64,000 nt of DNA, taken from the NCBI RefSeq assembly GCF_002736205.1, contig NZ_CP024091.1:3469555-3533554 (forward strand), written 5' to 3'. Position numbers and translations under genes: made by a program. The notes under the pieces were generated by a model. It saw only the letters and a list, made by a program, of their open reading frames with translations, made no database searches and had not been told where the DNA came from. Numbering within the stretch: position 1 is the first letter of the stretch; the number at the start of each line of letters is the position of its first letter. The stretch comes from Pedobacter ginsengisoli. GTDB lineage: Bacteria; Bacteroidota; Bacteroidia; Sphingobacteriales; Sphingobacteriaceae. Below, in pieces: positions 55,493 through 64,000 of this stretch.

Positions 55493-58400
55493 TTAATTGG
55501 CAGCCTTTAAAAGCTGAACGTTATCATTATTTTTAACAACAATAATTTTTTTGGTATCTCCTTTAATCTCAATCATATTTCTAACGTCGCCATCAATATA
55601 TAATCCCGAATCGTATGGAGCAACTGGTTTAAAATTGCCTTTGCCATCTCCAATTAAAAGTAAACCTAAACTGGCATCTACCTGACCAAGCTGAACCCGA
55701 TAGGGATAAAAATTTCCGGATAAAAGGATATCCTCTTTTCCGTCCTTATTGAAATCATCTATAACGATGCCCCATGCTCTTGAAAATTGCGCTTCGATTG
55801 GAAGTTTTTTAATGGTAAATTTTCCGGTTCCATCATTTAATAAAATTGATGTTTCGAGCTCTTTACAGTAAAATTGCTGACTTTTGCTCAACTGCTCTGG
55901 CGTATACAGCTTATCTATTGTTATATCAGAGTAGGAGCTGTAATTTAAAAATCGCTTTTTTAATTGAACCATCTGATCAAGCAGTTCATCTCTGGATGCC
56001 ATTGGATAGTTTTCTCCCTGAATGTAATAACACATAATTGGATCTAACACGCCATCATTATTAAAATCTGAAGCAAAAATGGTCATTGGTTGCTTACCAC
56101 TCACTTTAAATTGATTATTTAAACCACAGTTACCTGCTACAAAATCAATTGCCCCATCATTATTCACATCCATAGGCACAATTTTACTCCACATGCCGTC
56201 TGAATTTTCTAAACCAGAGTCTTTGTCATATCTTAAAACTCCTTTGTCATTACTGAATTTTTTTAGAGGCATCCAATCTCCCCCTATTAACAATTCCGGA
56301 TAGCCATCTTTATTTAAATCCTGCCAACAAGCTGAAACAACCATACCAGCGTTCTCTAAATCAGGAGAAAGTTGGTTGGTAACATCGATAAACTTTACTT
56401 CTCCTCCCTTAGATTCATTACGCAACAAATAACTTTTACTGCATAACGGGAAAGAGCCGGGCTTACTCATTCCGCCAACAAAAACATCTAAATCGCCATC
56501 TTTATCAAAGTCGGCAACACTAATGGCCTGTTTGCTACCCCACATTTTTGGCAATGCATCTTTGGCTTTATGAAAAATGCCTTTCCCATCATTTAGATAT
56601 AATCGATCCTGATATTCAGGTGAATTCTCATCGTATTCGTTCCCACCGCTTACTACCCATAAATCTGGGGCCCCATCGCCATTTGCATCAAAGAAAACTG
56701 CATTCACATCTTCACTGGCTTTGTCCTCATCCCAAGGCTGACTTGATGAGAGACTATAGGTTCCTTCTTTATTACCTAAGAATAATTGACCCGCCTGCCC
56801 AATTGCCCCTCCTATAAAAATGTCGTCTATTCCATCTTTGTTAATATCGGCAGTAGCTGACGCCGGGCCGAATTTTGATAGCTGATAAGGTAAAAGCGTT
56901 TCGACTTTAAAGTCTATAAAATCATTTTCGTTATGTTTAAACTTTAACCCCGATTCTAACGTATTATCTACAAATAGAGGTTTTGTTTTAATGGTATTTT
57001 CTTTTTTGGTTCCTGCCTCTTTCTGATTAATTGTTAATGTCTGGTTCGATTGTACATTTTCAACAAGACTCTCTTTACCATCTGGCCAAATTACTTTAAC
57101 ATAATCTATTTTAGTGTTTTTACCCAAACCAAAACAATTTGTTTGACTTACACTGGATTGATAACCACGTACTACATACTTTTCCTGAAACTGCAGATTA
57201 TCGTTTGTTTTAACATAAATTTTAGCACCTATAGCTGCGGTGTTTAACCCGGTGCCGATAAGATTAACTTTTAAATAGTTCGATTTTAGCAATTCTGAAT
57301 TATTCCTATACACCATTACAGGTGAATTTATGTTGCAAACAATTAAGTCCAGATCACCGTCGTTATCTAAATCGGCATAGGCGGCACCATTTGAAACGGA
57401 AGGCTCAGAAACGCCCCACTCTGCTGTTTTGTTGGTAAAAGTTAAATCATGATTGTTGGAAAAAATATAATTAGAGATTTTATTTGAGGGCATTTTTTTT
57501 ACCAGATCAAATGTTTGAAAGTTTAAATTTCCCTGTTTAAGTGATTCTTTTTGTGCATTGGCAACGGTATACTTTAAGAAATCCATATCAGTAAAATCTC
57601 TTAAATAGCCATTAGATATAAATAAATCTTTCCAGCCATCATTATCAAAATCAGCAAATAGAGAAGCCCAACTCCAATCAGTATTAGAGACACCTGCCAA
57701 CTGACCTATTTCACTAAAACGAAGGCTACCATCGGCTGCTACACCTTCATTTAAATGTAACATATTTCTCATTTGCTGGTTATAATAGCCACTGTCAAGT
57801 AATAGATGATATTGATCATATTCATCAGGGCCTTTAAGCAGTTTTTGTCTGCGGTTATTCTCTGGCAGCATATCCAGGGTAATGATATCAGGTCTACCGT
57901 CATTGTTATAGTCGGCAATGTCTGAACCCATTGAATATTTTGAGATGTGCTTTATTGATTTCCTGATACTTTCAGAAAAAGTCCCGTTTTTGTTATTAAT
58001 GTAAAGGCAATCTTGTTCGGTGTAATCACTTGAAGTATAAATATCAGGCCAGCCGTCATTATTCAAATCGCTTACAGCTACGCTTAGTCCAAAATTTAAA
58101 GCATTGTTTACAATGCCCGAGGTTAAGGTTACATCAACAAAATGTGGTTGATTATTTTTTGAATCATTTCTAAATAAACGGTTCCCATATTTCATATTTG
58201 GGGTAGATCGTACCTTTTTGGTATTTAAGAACGGTTTATAAGTTTGATTAGAATGATTTAGTAAGAACATGTCTAAATCGCCATCATTGTCGTAATCAAA
58301 AAAAACTGCCTGCGTAGATTGAGTTCCTACTGCATCAAGACCATAAGCTTCGGCCATGTTTTTAAAAACAGGTATGCCGCCTTTTATTCCCTGATTTATA

Positions 58401-58843
58401 AACAGTTCATTTTTGAGTTTATCATCACGAAATTTCCCGGAATGACAAACATATATATCCGGCAAACCATCTCCGTTTACATCGGCAATACTTACCCCTG
58501 TTGCCCATGTACCATTCCCTCTTACACCTGCTTTATTGGTAATATCTTCAAACTTCAAATTACCCTTATTAAGGTATAATTTATAATCTCCAGAATTTGC
58601 TGAAAAAAATATGTCGGGTAAACCATCACCATTAAAATCAGCTACTCCAACCCCGGATCCGTTATACAAATACTCATAGTTCATAACATGTAACGAATCC
58701 GTTTCAATTACTTTATTTACAAAACTGATATTTGTTTCTTTTGCAGGCAATAAAGTAAATAAAGACTGTTGCCCATTAGCTTTGTTGCCAACCGCAGCTA
58801 GCGCTGAGAAAAAAAGTGCTGATAGCCATATCCTTATTTTCAT
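55493..58843 (-). CDS. CRTAC1/FG-GAP repeat protein with ASPIC/UnbV domain, 1116 aa
   Basis: Signal peptide to about residue 24. Many FG-GAP/VCBS repeats follow, each with the calcium-binding pattern D-x-N-x-D-G-x-x-D: VADFNGDGLPDIFFS, VADVNGDGLPDIYV-like (IADVNGDGLPDIYVCHSG), FDYDNDGDLDMFL, FDNDGWKDLFIS, DLDNDGDLDLIV and others along the length. An ASPIC/UnbV domain (GLNTAAIGAKIYVK to YVKVIWPDGKES) occupies about 540-610. The protein folds as successive beta-propellers and is exported. Homologues lie next to SusCD pairs in many Bacteroidota and are thought to bind ligands or partners, but no function is established. It is flanked by the cytochrome c and haloperoxidase genes. Confidence 0.9.
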   Translation of the reverse strand: MKIRIWLSALFFSALAAVGNKANGQQSLFTLLPAKETNISFVNKVIETDSLHVMNYEYLYNGSGVGVADFNGDGLPDIFFSANSGDYKLYLNKGNLKFEDITNKAGVRGNGTWATGVSIADVNGDGLPDIYVCHSGKFRDDKLKNELFINQGIKGGIPVFKNMAEAYGLDAVGTQSTQAVFFDYDNDGDLDMFLLNHSNQTYKPFLNTKKVRSTPNMKYGNRLFRNDSKNNQPHFVDVTLTSGIVNNALNFGLSVAVSDLNNDGWPDIYTSSDYTEQDCLYINNKNGTFSESIRKSIKHISKYSMGSDIADYNNDGRPDIITLDMLPENNRRQKLLKGPDEYDQYHLLLDSGYYNQQMRNMLHLNEGVAADGSLRFSEIGQLAGVSNTDWSWASLFADFDNDGWKDLFISNGYLRDFTDMDFLKYTVANAQKESLKQGNLNFQTFDLVKKMPSNKISNYIFSNNHDLTFTNKTAEWGVSEPSVSNGAAYADLDNDGDLDLIVCNINSPVMVYRNNSELLKSNYLKVNLIGTGLNTAAIGAKIYVKTNDNLQFQEKYVVRGYQSSVSQTNCFGLGKNTKIDYVKVIWPDGKESLVENVQSNQTLTINQKEAGTKKENTIKTKPLFVDNTLESGLKFKHNENDFIDFKVETLLPYQLSKFGPASATADINKDGIDDIFIGGAIGQAGQLFLGNKEGTYSLSSSQPWDEDKASEDVNAVFFDANGDGAPDLWVVSGGNEYDENSPEYQDRLYLNDGKGIFHKAKDALPKMWGSKQAISVADFDKDGDLDVFVGGMSKPGSFPLCSKSYLLRNESKGGEVKFIDVTNQLSPDLENAGMVVSACWQDLNKDGYPELLIGGDWMPLKKFSNDKGVLRYDKDSGLENSDGMWSKIVPMDVNNDGAIDFVAGNCGLNNQFKVSGKQPMTIFASDFNNDGVLDPIMCYYIQGENYPMASRDELLDQMVQLKKRFLNYSSYSDITIDKLYTPEQLSKSQQFYCKELETSILLNDGTGKFTIKKLPIEAQFSRAWGIVIDDFNKDGKEDILLSGNFYPYRVQLGQVDASLGLLLIGDGKGNFKPVAPYDSGLYIDGDVRNMIEIKGDTKKIIVVKNNDNVQLLKAAN

Positions 58844-58896
58844 GGTACTTTTAATTAAATCAAGCTAATATCTAATTTGTTGGAAGCGATAAGCCT

Positions 58897-60231
58897 TTAC
58901 TTCAATTCTATCTTTTCGTCGTTTTCTTTATAGGGCAAAAACACAAGCAACATAGTCATCATCTCATCGGTAGATTTCATATCATTGGCCGAATAAACAT
59001 TTCGGGGTGGATTACTGGGATTGTTGGGGTTACTCTTTGTATTATCGTAAGTACCCTCTATTGTTAACACAGAGCCTTTGGGGATTTTCACTAAACTCTT
59101 AAACTGATAAATTTCTTGCCATCTAAAATCCCAGGATGGGATTGAAACGAGCTGTATAGTATCTTTTTCTGGTGTTACTGCATATGATTTAAATATCTTA
59201 CCCAGGTAATGCATATGTGGCCAGATGTATAATAAGGATTGATCTTGAGGCGTGGTAATTTTTAATTCAAACTTTCTTACTGAATCAGCAGGAATGAAAA
59301 AATATGGTTCGATAGAGCTTTCGCCTACGCCTGCAGAGCCTAAGCTAATTACTTCTACTTTTCGTTCAATTGGTGTTTTTTTGAAAAAGAAATTTACTCC
59401 AGAAACAATGTCTTCATCTTTGGAAACCGGGGCAAAATGTACGGTTAATAATATAACGCCCCGTTTAGGCATAACCCATCCAAAATTATTGGGATAAGAT
59501 TCATAAGATGTTCCCGGTATCCATCCTCCGTAATAGGTCATTGTTTTTTTAAACGGAAAATACTGTGAGTATTTGGTCCTGTCATCTTCCGTTAAATTTA
59601 AATAATCGGCACCCTGTTTAATATCAATATCATCTGCTACAGGGTGAATTGCAAAGTTGGCGTGATGTATTACTTTTTTATTGGATGAAAAGAACTCCAT
59701 TGCTTCTACATTATTTTCAGTGCCAATATCAAAAGGGATTTTAAAAACAATAAACCGTTCTTTATTATCGCCAATAACTTTAAATGGTTTAATTGTTTGC
59801 AAAACAAGATCAGGTTTCCTGGAATACTGAGTGCCTTCAATATAAGTTTTAACACCTTCTTTTGGTGCTTTACTCATATTGCCCATAGGCATTTTGTCGT
59901 CAACCCATTTGGCTATAGTAAGTTTTTCTTCATTCGTTAATGATCTGTCATTCTTAAATAATCTGTAATGGTTATCCGGTTTCCAAGGTGGCATATAACC
60001 CGATTGTGTTACCTTTTTAATAAAAGAGGCTCTTTTTGCAACATCTTCGTAGGTTAATAAAGAAAATGGAGCTGACTCTCCGGGCCTATGGCAGGACTGA
60101 CACTTATTTTGAATAATGGGTGCAACATCTTTATAATAAGTTATTTTTTGGGCATTTACATTATTTGTACAAATGAATACGCCAATTGCAATGGTGAAAA
60201 TTTTTGATAGCATTAAAGATCTTGAACACAT
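58897..60231 (-). CDS. cytochrome c with copper type II monooxygenase-like domain
   Basis: A 444-residue exported protein (signal to about residue 28). The N-terminal haem site is CQSCH (Cys44, Cys47, His48), with a distal Met expected in the YMPPWKPD region. Residues about 165-430 resemble the Cu type II, ascorbate-dependent monooxygenase (PHM/DBH-like) fold: the His clusters KKVIHHANFAIHP, LLTVHFAP and WPHMHYLGK are the usual copper ligands. In related bacteria the redoxin, cytochrome and copper parts occur as one long protein; here they are two genes. The start ATG overlaps the redoxin stop (TAATG). Probable role: an envelope electron-transfer or oxygen-activating enzyme; substrate unknown. 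Confidence 0.82.
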   Translation of the reverse strand: MCSRSLMLSKIFTIAIGVFICTNNVNAQKITYYKDVAPIIQNKCQSCHRPGESAPFSLLTYEDVAKRASFIKKVTQSGYMPPWKPDNHYRLFKNDRSLTNEEKLTIAKWVDDKMPMGNMSKAPKEGVKTYIEGTQYSRKPDLVLQTIKPFKVIGDNKERFIVFKIPFDIGTENNVEAMEFFSSNKKVIHHANFAIHPVADDIDIKQGADYLNLTEDDRTKYSQYFPFKKTMTYYGGWIPGTSYESYPNNFGWVMPKRGVILLTVHFAPVSKDEDIVSGVNFFFKKTPIERKVEVISLGSAGVGESSIEPYFFIPADSVRKFELKITTPQDQSLLYIWPHMHYLGKIFKSYAVTPEKDTIQLVSIPSWDFRWQEIYQFKSLVKIPKGSVLTIEGTYDNTKSNPNNPSNPPRNVYSANDMKSTDEMMTMLLVFLPYKENDEKIELK

Positions 60232-60812
60232 TATATATCGTTAATTAGGCATCCAACAGGAATAGTTTTTTTAAATGTTTGTTTACCATCTGACAAGTCC
60301 TTTATGGCTTGCTCCAGATATTTTTCGGTAATCACCAACCGCTTTTGTCCGAGCGATGAAGCCCAGTTATCAATTAGGCCGTTATAGGTTATTGCCCCCA
60401 TTTTATTGATTAAAAAAACTTCAGGCGTAGTAGTTGCCCCTAAATATTTTGATAATTGTTTACCTCTGTCTGTTAATAGATTGAAGTTGATGCCATATTC
60501 ATTTTTAAGCTCGTTTATTTCCTTTAATGAATAACTGGCGCCGGGAATTATGCCATAAAAACTGATGCCTTTATTAGCATTTTGAAGTTTTACCAAACCA
60601 GGTAGATAATTTTTGCATAAAGGACATTCTGGACTTAAAAACACAAAGACTACTGGTGTACTTAAATTAATCTGGCCTGCTTTACCATTCAAATCAATTA
60701 ATTTAATCGACTTTATTTTTGCAGGAGATATCATCTTTTCCTGAGCTTTTATAAAAACCGGAAAAATGGCTATGGAGAGCAAAAAACTTAATCGAACAAT
60801 AAATAACTTCAT
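60231..60812 (-). CDS. exported redoxin (AhpC/TSA/SCO-like thioredoxin fold)
   Basis: A 193-residue protein with signal peptide (LLSIAIFPVFIKAQ) and a thioredoxin-like fold: strand VVFVFLSPECPLCKN with a Cys63-Pro-Leu-Cys66 active pair, then GISFYGIIPGASYS, TTPEVFLINKMGAITYNG (cis-Pro and strand) and a C-terminal PVGCLI. It resembles the redoxin half of larger redoxin-cytochrome-monooxygenase proteins. It may supply or accept electrons for the downstream copper/haem enzyme or metallate it. Its stop is fused to the next start (TAATG). A terminator separates it from susD upstream, so the redox genes may be transcribed from their own promoter. Confidence 0.82.
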   Translation of the reverse strand: MKLFIVRLSFLLSIAIFPVFIKAQEKMISPAKIKSIKLIDLNGKAGQINLSTPVVFVFLSPECPLCKNYLPGLVKLQNANKGISFYGIIPGASYSLKEINELKNEYGINFNLLTDRGKQLSKYLGATTTPEVFLINKMGAITYNGLIDNWASSLGQKRLVITEKYLEQAIKDLSDGKQTFKKTIPVGCLINDI

Positions 60813-60825
60813 GGCTTTTGATTAA

Positions 60826-60859
60826 AAAAAGCCCTTAATAGTTTTATTAAGGGCTTTTT
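60826..60859 (-). terminator. terminator downstream of second susD
   Basis: A perfect 15-bp stem (60826-60840 and 60845-60859, aaaaagcccttaata/tattaagggcttttt) with a 4-nt loop. Read on the minus strand the 3' side ends in a T run. It ends the susCD message, or attenuates it before the redox genes. Confidence 0.9.
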
Positions 60860-60869
60860 AATATAACAA

Positions 60870-62471
60870 TTATTTTTTATCCCACCAAACACGACCAAAA
60901 GCATCATTTGGACCGCTTCCAAAATCTGGATTTTTAGCCATTTCTGCAATTGCAGTTTGCTGATTTGCGTAGTTTAAGTTAGTGGTATTTAACAAGTCTA
61001 TACCTGCTCTACGTGCTAAAGTTAGTGGTGTTCCATTAGCCTTTAATTCAGACCATGCTAAAACTGTTGTAGTATTAGGGAAACCAGTTCTTTTCCACCA
61101 AGCCCAAGCTTCTAATGGTTGTCTGAAGAAATCTAAATAAGCCTGACAAGCGATTTGATCAGTAGCTTTTGCCGCATCAAATTTAACTCCAGCTTTGTTA
61201 TAGTAGGTATCGATTGCAGCAGTAGTTACAGCTGTAAAACCTGTTACATTCGCATCCACCGCTCTATCGCTGTAAAATTGAATAGATCCATAAACACCAT
61301 TTTTATACCATGTTTCGGCAACATCGGTAGTCACACCGCGGGCTGCAAGATCAGCACGTATAAAGCAATACTCAGCGTAAGTAAGTACTGGGTAAAATCC
61401 TTTACCTTTACCGGCACCCTGGCCATCATTTTCATTATAGTTAGGTGTAAACAACCTGTGTTGCAACTGAGATAAATTATCTAAAGTAGCATATAATGGT
61501 GCATTTGCTGGTAATTTTGCTTCGTCTGGACTGGTAAAACTTCCCACATAATTTCCTGCTGCATTTGGACGATAATATATAGCTAATCTAGGATCTCCTT
61601 TTGCAACCAAAAAATCTAACACAGGTTTACCTGCTGCAAAATTTCCAGGGTTAAAGTTTCCGCCTGCGTCAGCATATGATGGTCCTACCTTAAGCATCCA
61701 TGAATCATTTGCGTTTGCCATTTGTACTGGATCTGCTAGTACATCTGTTGCAATTGATTTCATTTTGGCTGGATCAACTTTCATTAAACGAATAGCTATT
61801 TTCAAACGTAATGCGTTTGCAGCTTTGGCCCAACTTGTAGCATCACCATTGAAATATGGATCGTTTCCACCAAGACTGATCTGGCCTGCAGTTGCTGTTT
61901 TCAAAGTAGTTACAGCTGCTTTTAGTTCTTCATCTACTTTTGCAAATACTTGTTGCTGAGTATCATAAACTGGGGTTGTAGTGCCACCATACCTTGCTTG
62001 AAAAGCTTGAGTATATGGGATACTTCCGTTGATATCACTCACGTAAAATGCATAATATGATAAGAGTATTTGTGAAATTGCTTTCATATGTACCCTTGCA
62101 TTTTTATCAGCATCAGGCATTGATTCTATGTTTTTTATACCATCGGCTAAAGCCGGGCCTAATCTGCCATAAAATATTTTACCATAACGCGTATTAAATT
62201 GTGAACCGACATTATTAAAATTCAGTCCGTTTCCTGTGGCTAGCGTGCTGTATTGCATCCAAAGGTTTGCTGCACGATACACATCTGCAAAGTACTCAAA
62301 ATCATCCTGAGACCCTACTGCAGCTCTAAGAAACTGATCTTCGGGCTTAACTTCGTATAGTGTATTAGGGTTTAAATTTGCCTTTACAAAGCTTTCCTTT
62401 TTACAACCGCTCATTGCAAGCAAGGTTGAACCCATCAGGAAAAAATATTTTGCTTTATTTATAATTTTCAT
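60870..62471 (-). CDS. SusD-like outer-membrane lipoprotein (SusD_2 type)
   Basis: A 533-residue lipoprotein: lipobox MSGC with Cys23, opening KANLNPNTLYEVKPEDQFLR typical of the SusD_2 family. Helical repeats (MKAISQILLSYYAFYVSDIN, AKAANALRLKIAIRLMKVDP) and the C-terminal segment QAYLDFFRQPLEAWAWWKRT with FGRVWWDKK complete it. It pairs with the SusC gene 19 bases upstream and forms a lid over the pore. Because the neighbours are redox proteins rather than glycosidases, the ligand may not be a polysaccharide. Confidence 0.92.
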   Translation of the reverse strand: MKIINKAKYFFLMGSTLLAMSGCKKESFVKANLNPNTLYEVKPEDQFLRAAVGSQDDFEYFADVYRAANLWMQYSTLATGNGLNFNNVGSQFNTRYGKIFYGRLGPALADGIKNIESMPDADKNARVHMKAISQILLSYYAFYVSDINGSIPYTQAFQARYGGTTTPVYDTQQQVFAKVDEELKAAVTTLKTATAGQISLGGNDPYFNGDATSWAKAANALRLKIAIRLMKVDPAKMKSIATDVLADPVQMANANDSWMLKVGPSYADAGGNFNPGNFAAGKPVLDFLVAKGDPRLAIYYRPNAAGNYVGSFTSPDEAKLPANAPLYATLDNLSQLQHRLFTPNYNENDGQGAGKGKGFYPVLTYAEYCFIRADLAARGVTTDVAETWYKNGVYGSIQFYSDRAVDANVTGFTAVTTAAIDTYYNKAGVKFDAAKATDQIACQAYLDFFRQPLEAWAWWKRTGFPNTTTVLAWSELKANGTPLTLARRAGIDLLNTTNLNYANQQTAIAEMAKNPDFGSGPNDAFGRVWWDKK

Positions 62472-62490
62472 ATCTGTATTATTTAAATAA

Positions 62491-64000
62491 TTAAAACGAC
62501 GCTCTGATGTTGAAACCTAAGCTTCTAACCAAAGGAAAACCGCCATACTCAGCAAAAGCACCTGCTCTATTGCTAAAAATGCTTTCAGGATTTACACCAT
62601 CCTTAGCTGTTTTATATAGATAGGCTATATTTCTACCTGTTAAATTTAGACTCAAAGTATTTATTTTTAATTTACTTAAATATTTACTTGGTACTGAGTA
62701 GCCTACAGTTACTTCGCGAAGTGCTACCCAAGAATTTTCAAATACAGAATATTCTCTGATACCACTAGACCATTGACTTAAGTTTTCGTAATACGCATAC
62801 GCAGGTATTGGTTTTAATAAACCTTGTTTAACTGCATCTGCATAGGTCATTCCACCTAAATCTACTCCATTCGCTTTTAGTCCATCGTTTAAAACTCCGT
62901 CAGGAATGATACCATCATGTTGTACTACACCATTTGCATCAGTATAACTTACCCCCCTGAAGCTTCATCTCTACCAAATAGTGAATTTGAGAATGAACCA
63001 TTAGCTGATCCATATTGATGAGTTCCAGAAGCCATTAAACCTCCGATTTTTGCATCAATTTGAAAACCTAAAGAAAAGTTTTTATAAGTAAGATCTTGTC
63101 TTGTACTGGCAAGATAGTTTTCCATCATGGTTCCTAAATTTTTTCTGGTACCATCATAATCCTGCGATCTAACAAAAGTATAATACCCACCAGTGGTTCC
63201 ATAACCTGTGTTACCCAGTACTTTTTTACCGTTACTTGGGCTGGCAATTGGATTACCGCTAGCATCTTTCTTTTGATAATATGAATAGCCATAACCTGTA
63301 ATTAACGATCCATATTGCTCACCTACTCTGGCAACAGAAGTAATATCGTTACCAAAAGCTAGATCCAAGTCATAATTTTGAACACCAGGTGCTAATTCTA
63401 ATATTTTGTTTCTGTTACGTGTAAAAGTAACTGATGCATTCCAATTAAAATCTCTTGATTCGATTGGCTTACCGGTTACCAATACCTCAATACCTTGATT
63501 TTGGATGTTACCCGCATTTAGAGATTGCGAACTAACTCCTGATTCCTGTGGTAAAGAGAAACTCAAAATTTGATTGTAAGAATTTTTCTTATAGTAAGCA
63601 ACATCAAAATTTAAACGGTTTTTGAAGAATCCTAAATTGGTACCAATTTCGAACTCCTTAGTTAACTCATTTTTTAAGTTGTTATTTCTAAGAATATTAT
63701 CACTAAAGCCATAAACCGATTGGTTACCACCGTTAGCATTACTAAAAGTACCATCTTGTAATCTGTAGTAACCGTCAGTATTAGTTAGTTGTGGTCTTGC
63801 TGACAATCCTGTATAAGAATATGATCCTCTTAACTTACCAAAAGATAATATTGAGTTATTTTGGAATACTGGTAATTCAGTAAATATCCATGACAAACCT
63901 ACACTTGGATAAAAGTATGAATAGTTACCGTGGCCGTCTCTGTAAGTAAGTGCTGATGACCAGTCATTTCTTCCAGTGAAATTTAAGGTTAACATGTTTT
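62491..64000 (-). pseudogene. SusC-family TonB-linked receptor, 3' part, frameshifted at a G6 run, continues past window edge
   Basis: The barrel half of a SusC receptor. One frame covers 62949-64000 (ILSFGKLRGSYSYTGLSAR, GFFKNRLNFDVAYYKKNSYN) and stops right after RDEASGG; the other frame (62491 to about 62955) completes the protein: VSYTDANGVVQHDG, MTYADAVKQGLLKP, NSWVALREVTVGYS and ends in NIRASF with terminal Phe. One more G (or two fewer) in the run of six G on the coding strand (plus strand C 62952-62957) restores the frame without any stop. The CarboxypepD_reg and plug regions lie beyond position 64000. The break would remove the last strands and the C-terminal Phe signal. Confidence 0.82.

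Noticed and set aside
1..64000. CRISPR arrays, tRNA and rRNA genes, insertion sequences
   Set aside because: No regularly spaced direct repeats, no cloverleaf candidate and no transposase-like frame were noticed; a tRNAscan or ISfinder run could still reveal a short one.

Overview
The window comes from an AT-rich member of the Bacteroidota, most likely family Sphingobacteriaceae (Pedobacter-like). This is inferred from two SusC/SusD pairs, TonB-linked receptors with CarboxypepD_reg domains, hybrid and classic histidine kinases, lipoproteins with short signal peptides, and leaders lacking strong Shine-Dalgarno sequences. The genus cannot be fixed from the sequence alone. No tRNA, rRNA, CRISPR array, transposase or phage gene was seen.

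Layout. 1-15 kb is ordinary chromosome: the 3' part of a BamA/TamA-like barrel gene, a YihY/BrkB membrane protein, a hybrid histidine kinase, topoisomerase IV subunit B (parE), an APC permease, a GPH/MFS sugar transporter, a DEAD-box RNA helicase starting at TTG, a fatty-acid desaturase coupled to a cupin, a single-domain response regulator and a DUF3887 hydrolase. 15-17.7 kb carries an OmpR-type regulator with no adjacent kinase, a UspA-like protein and a bestrophin.

17.7-33.7 kb is a polysaccharide utilisation locus on the minus strand: susC, susD, a strong terminator, then five predicted glycosidases (GH106, WbsX/GH99-like, GH71/GH99-like with a CBM9-like tail, GH78, GH78-like). Three alpha-L-rhamnosidase-type enzymes and two GH99-like enzymes point to a rhamnose-rich branched glycan. 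No dedicated regulator is encoded beside it, but several dyad sites are present, including a LacI-type operator candidate.

34.1-40.8 kb holds a small HTH protein, a small secreted protein and a complete RND efflux operon (adaptor, pump, outer-membrane factor) ending in a terminator. 40.9-49.5 kb is a minus-strand envelope and signalling block: a YD-repeat-like protein, an MG2/plug protein, a TPR lipoprotein, a membrane histidine kinase and a TonB-dependent receptor broken by a frameshift. 49.5-51 kb is a degenerate patch: a 728-bp gene-free stretch with a roughly 100-nt nested inverted repeat, a frameshifted small secreted protein and a frameshifted colicin-D-type immunity gene. 51-54 kb contains poorly characterised genes and an uninterrupted 34-nt perfect palindrome.

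54.2-64 kb is the most interesting system: a second susC/susD pair (susC runs off the window edge and carries a one-base frameshift in a G run), a terminator, and a compact operon encoding a redoxin, a cytochrome c fused to a copper-monooxygenase-like domain, a 1116-residue FG-GAP/ASPIC-UnbV (CRTAC1-like) protein and a vanadium-haloperoxidase-family enzyme. It reads as an exported redox pathway linked to a TonB uptake system rather than a glycosidase locus. Four reading frames between 48.5 and 63 kb are broken by small indels that look like one- or two-base losses, three of them in short repeats. Intact genes with equally long G/C runs nearby argue against a uniform sequencing artefact.
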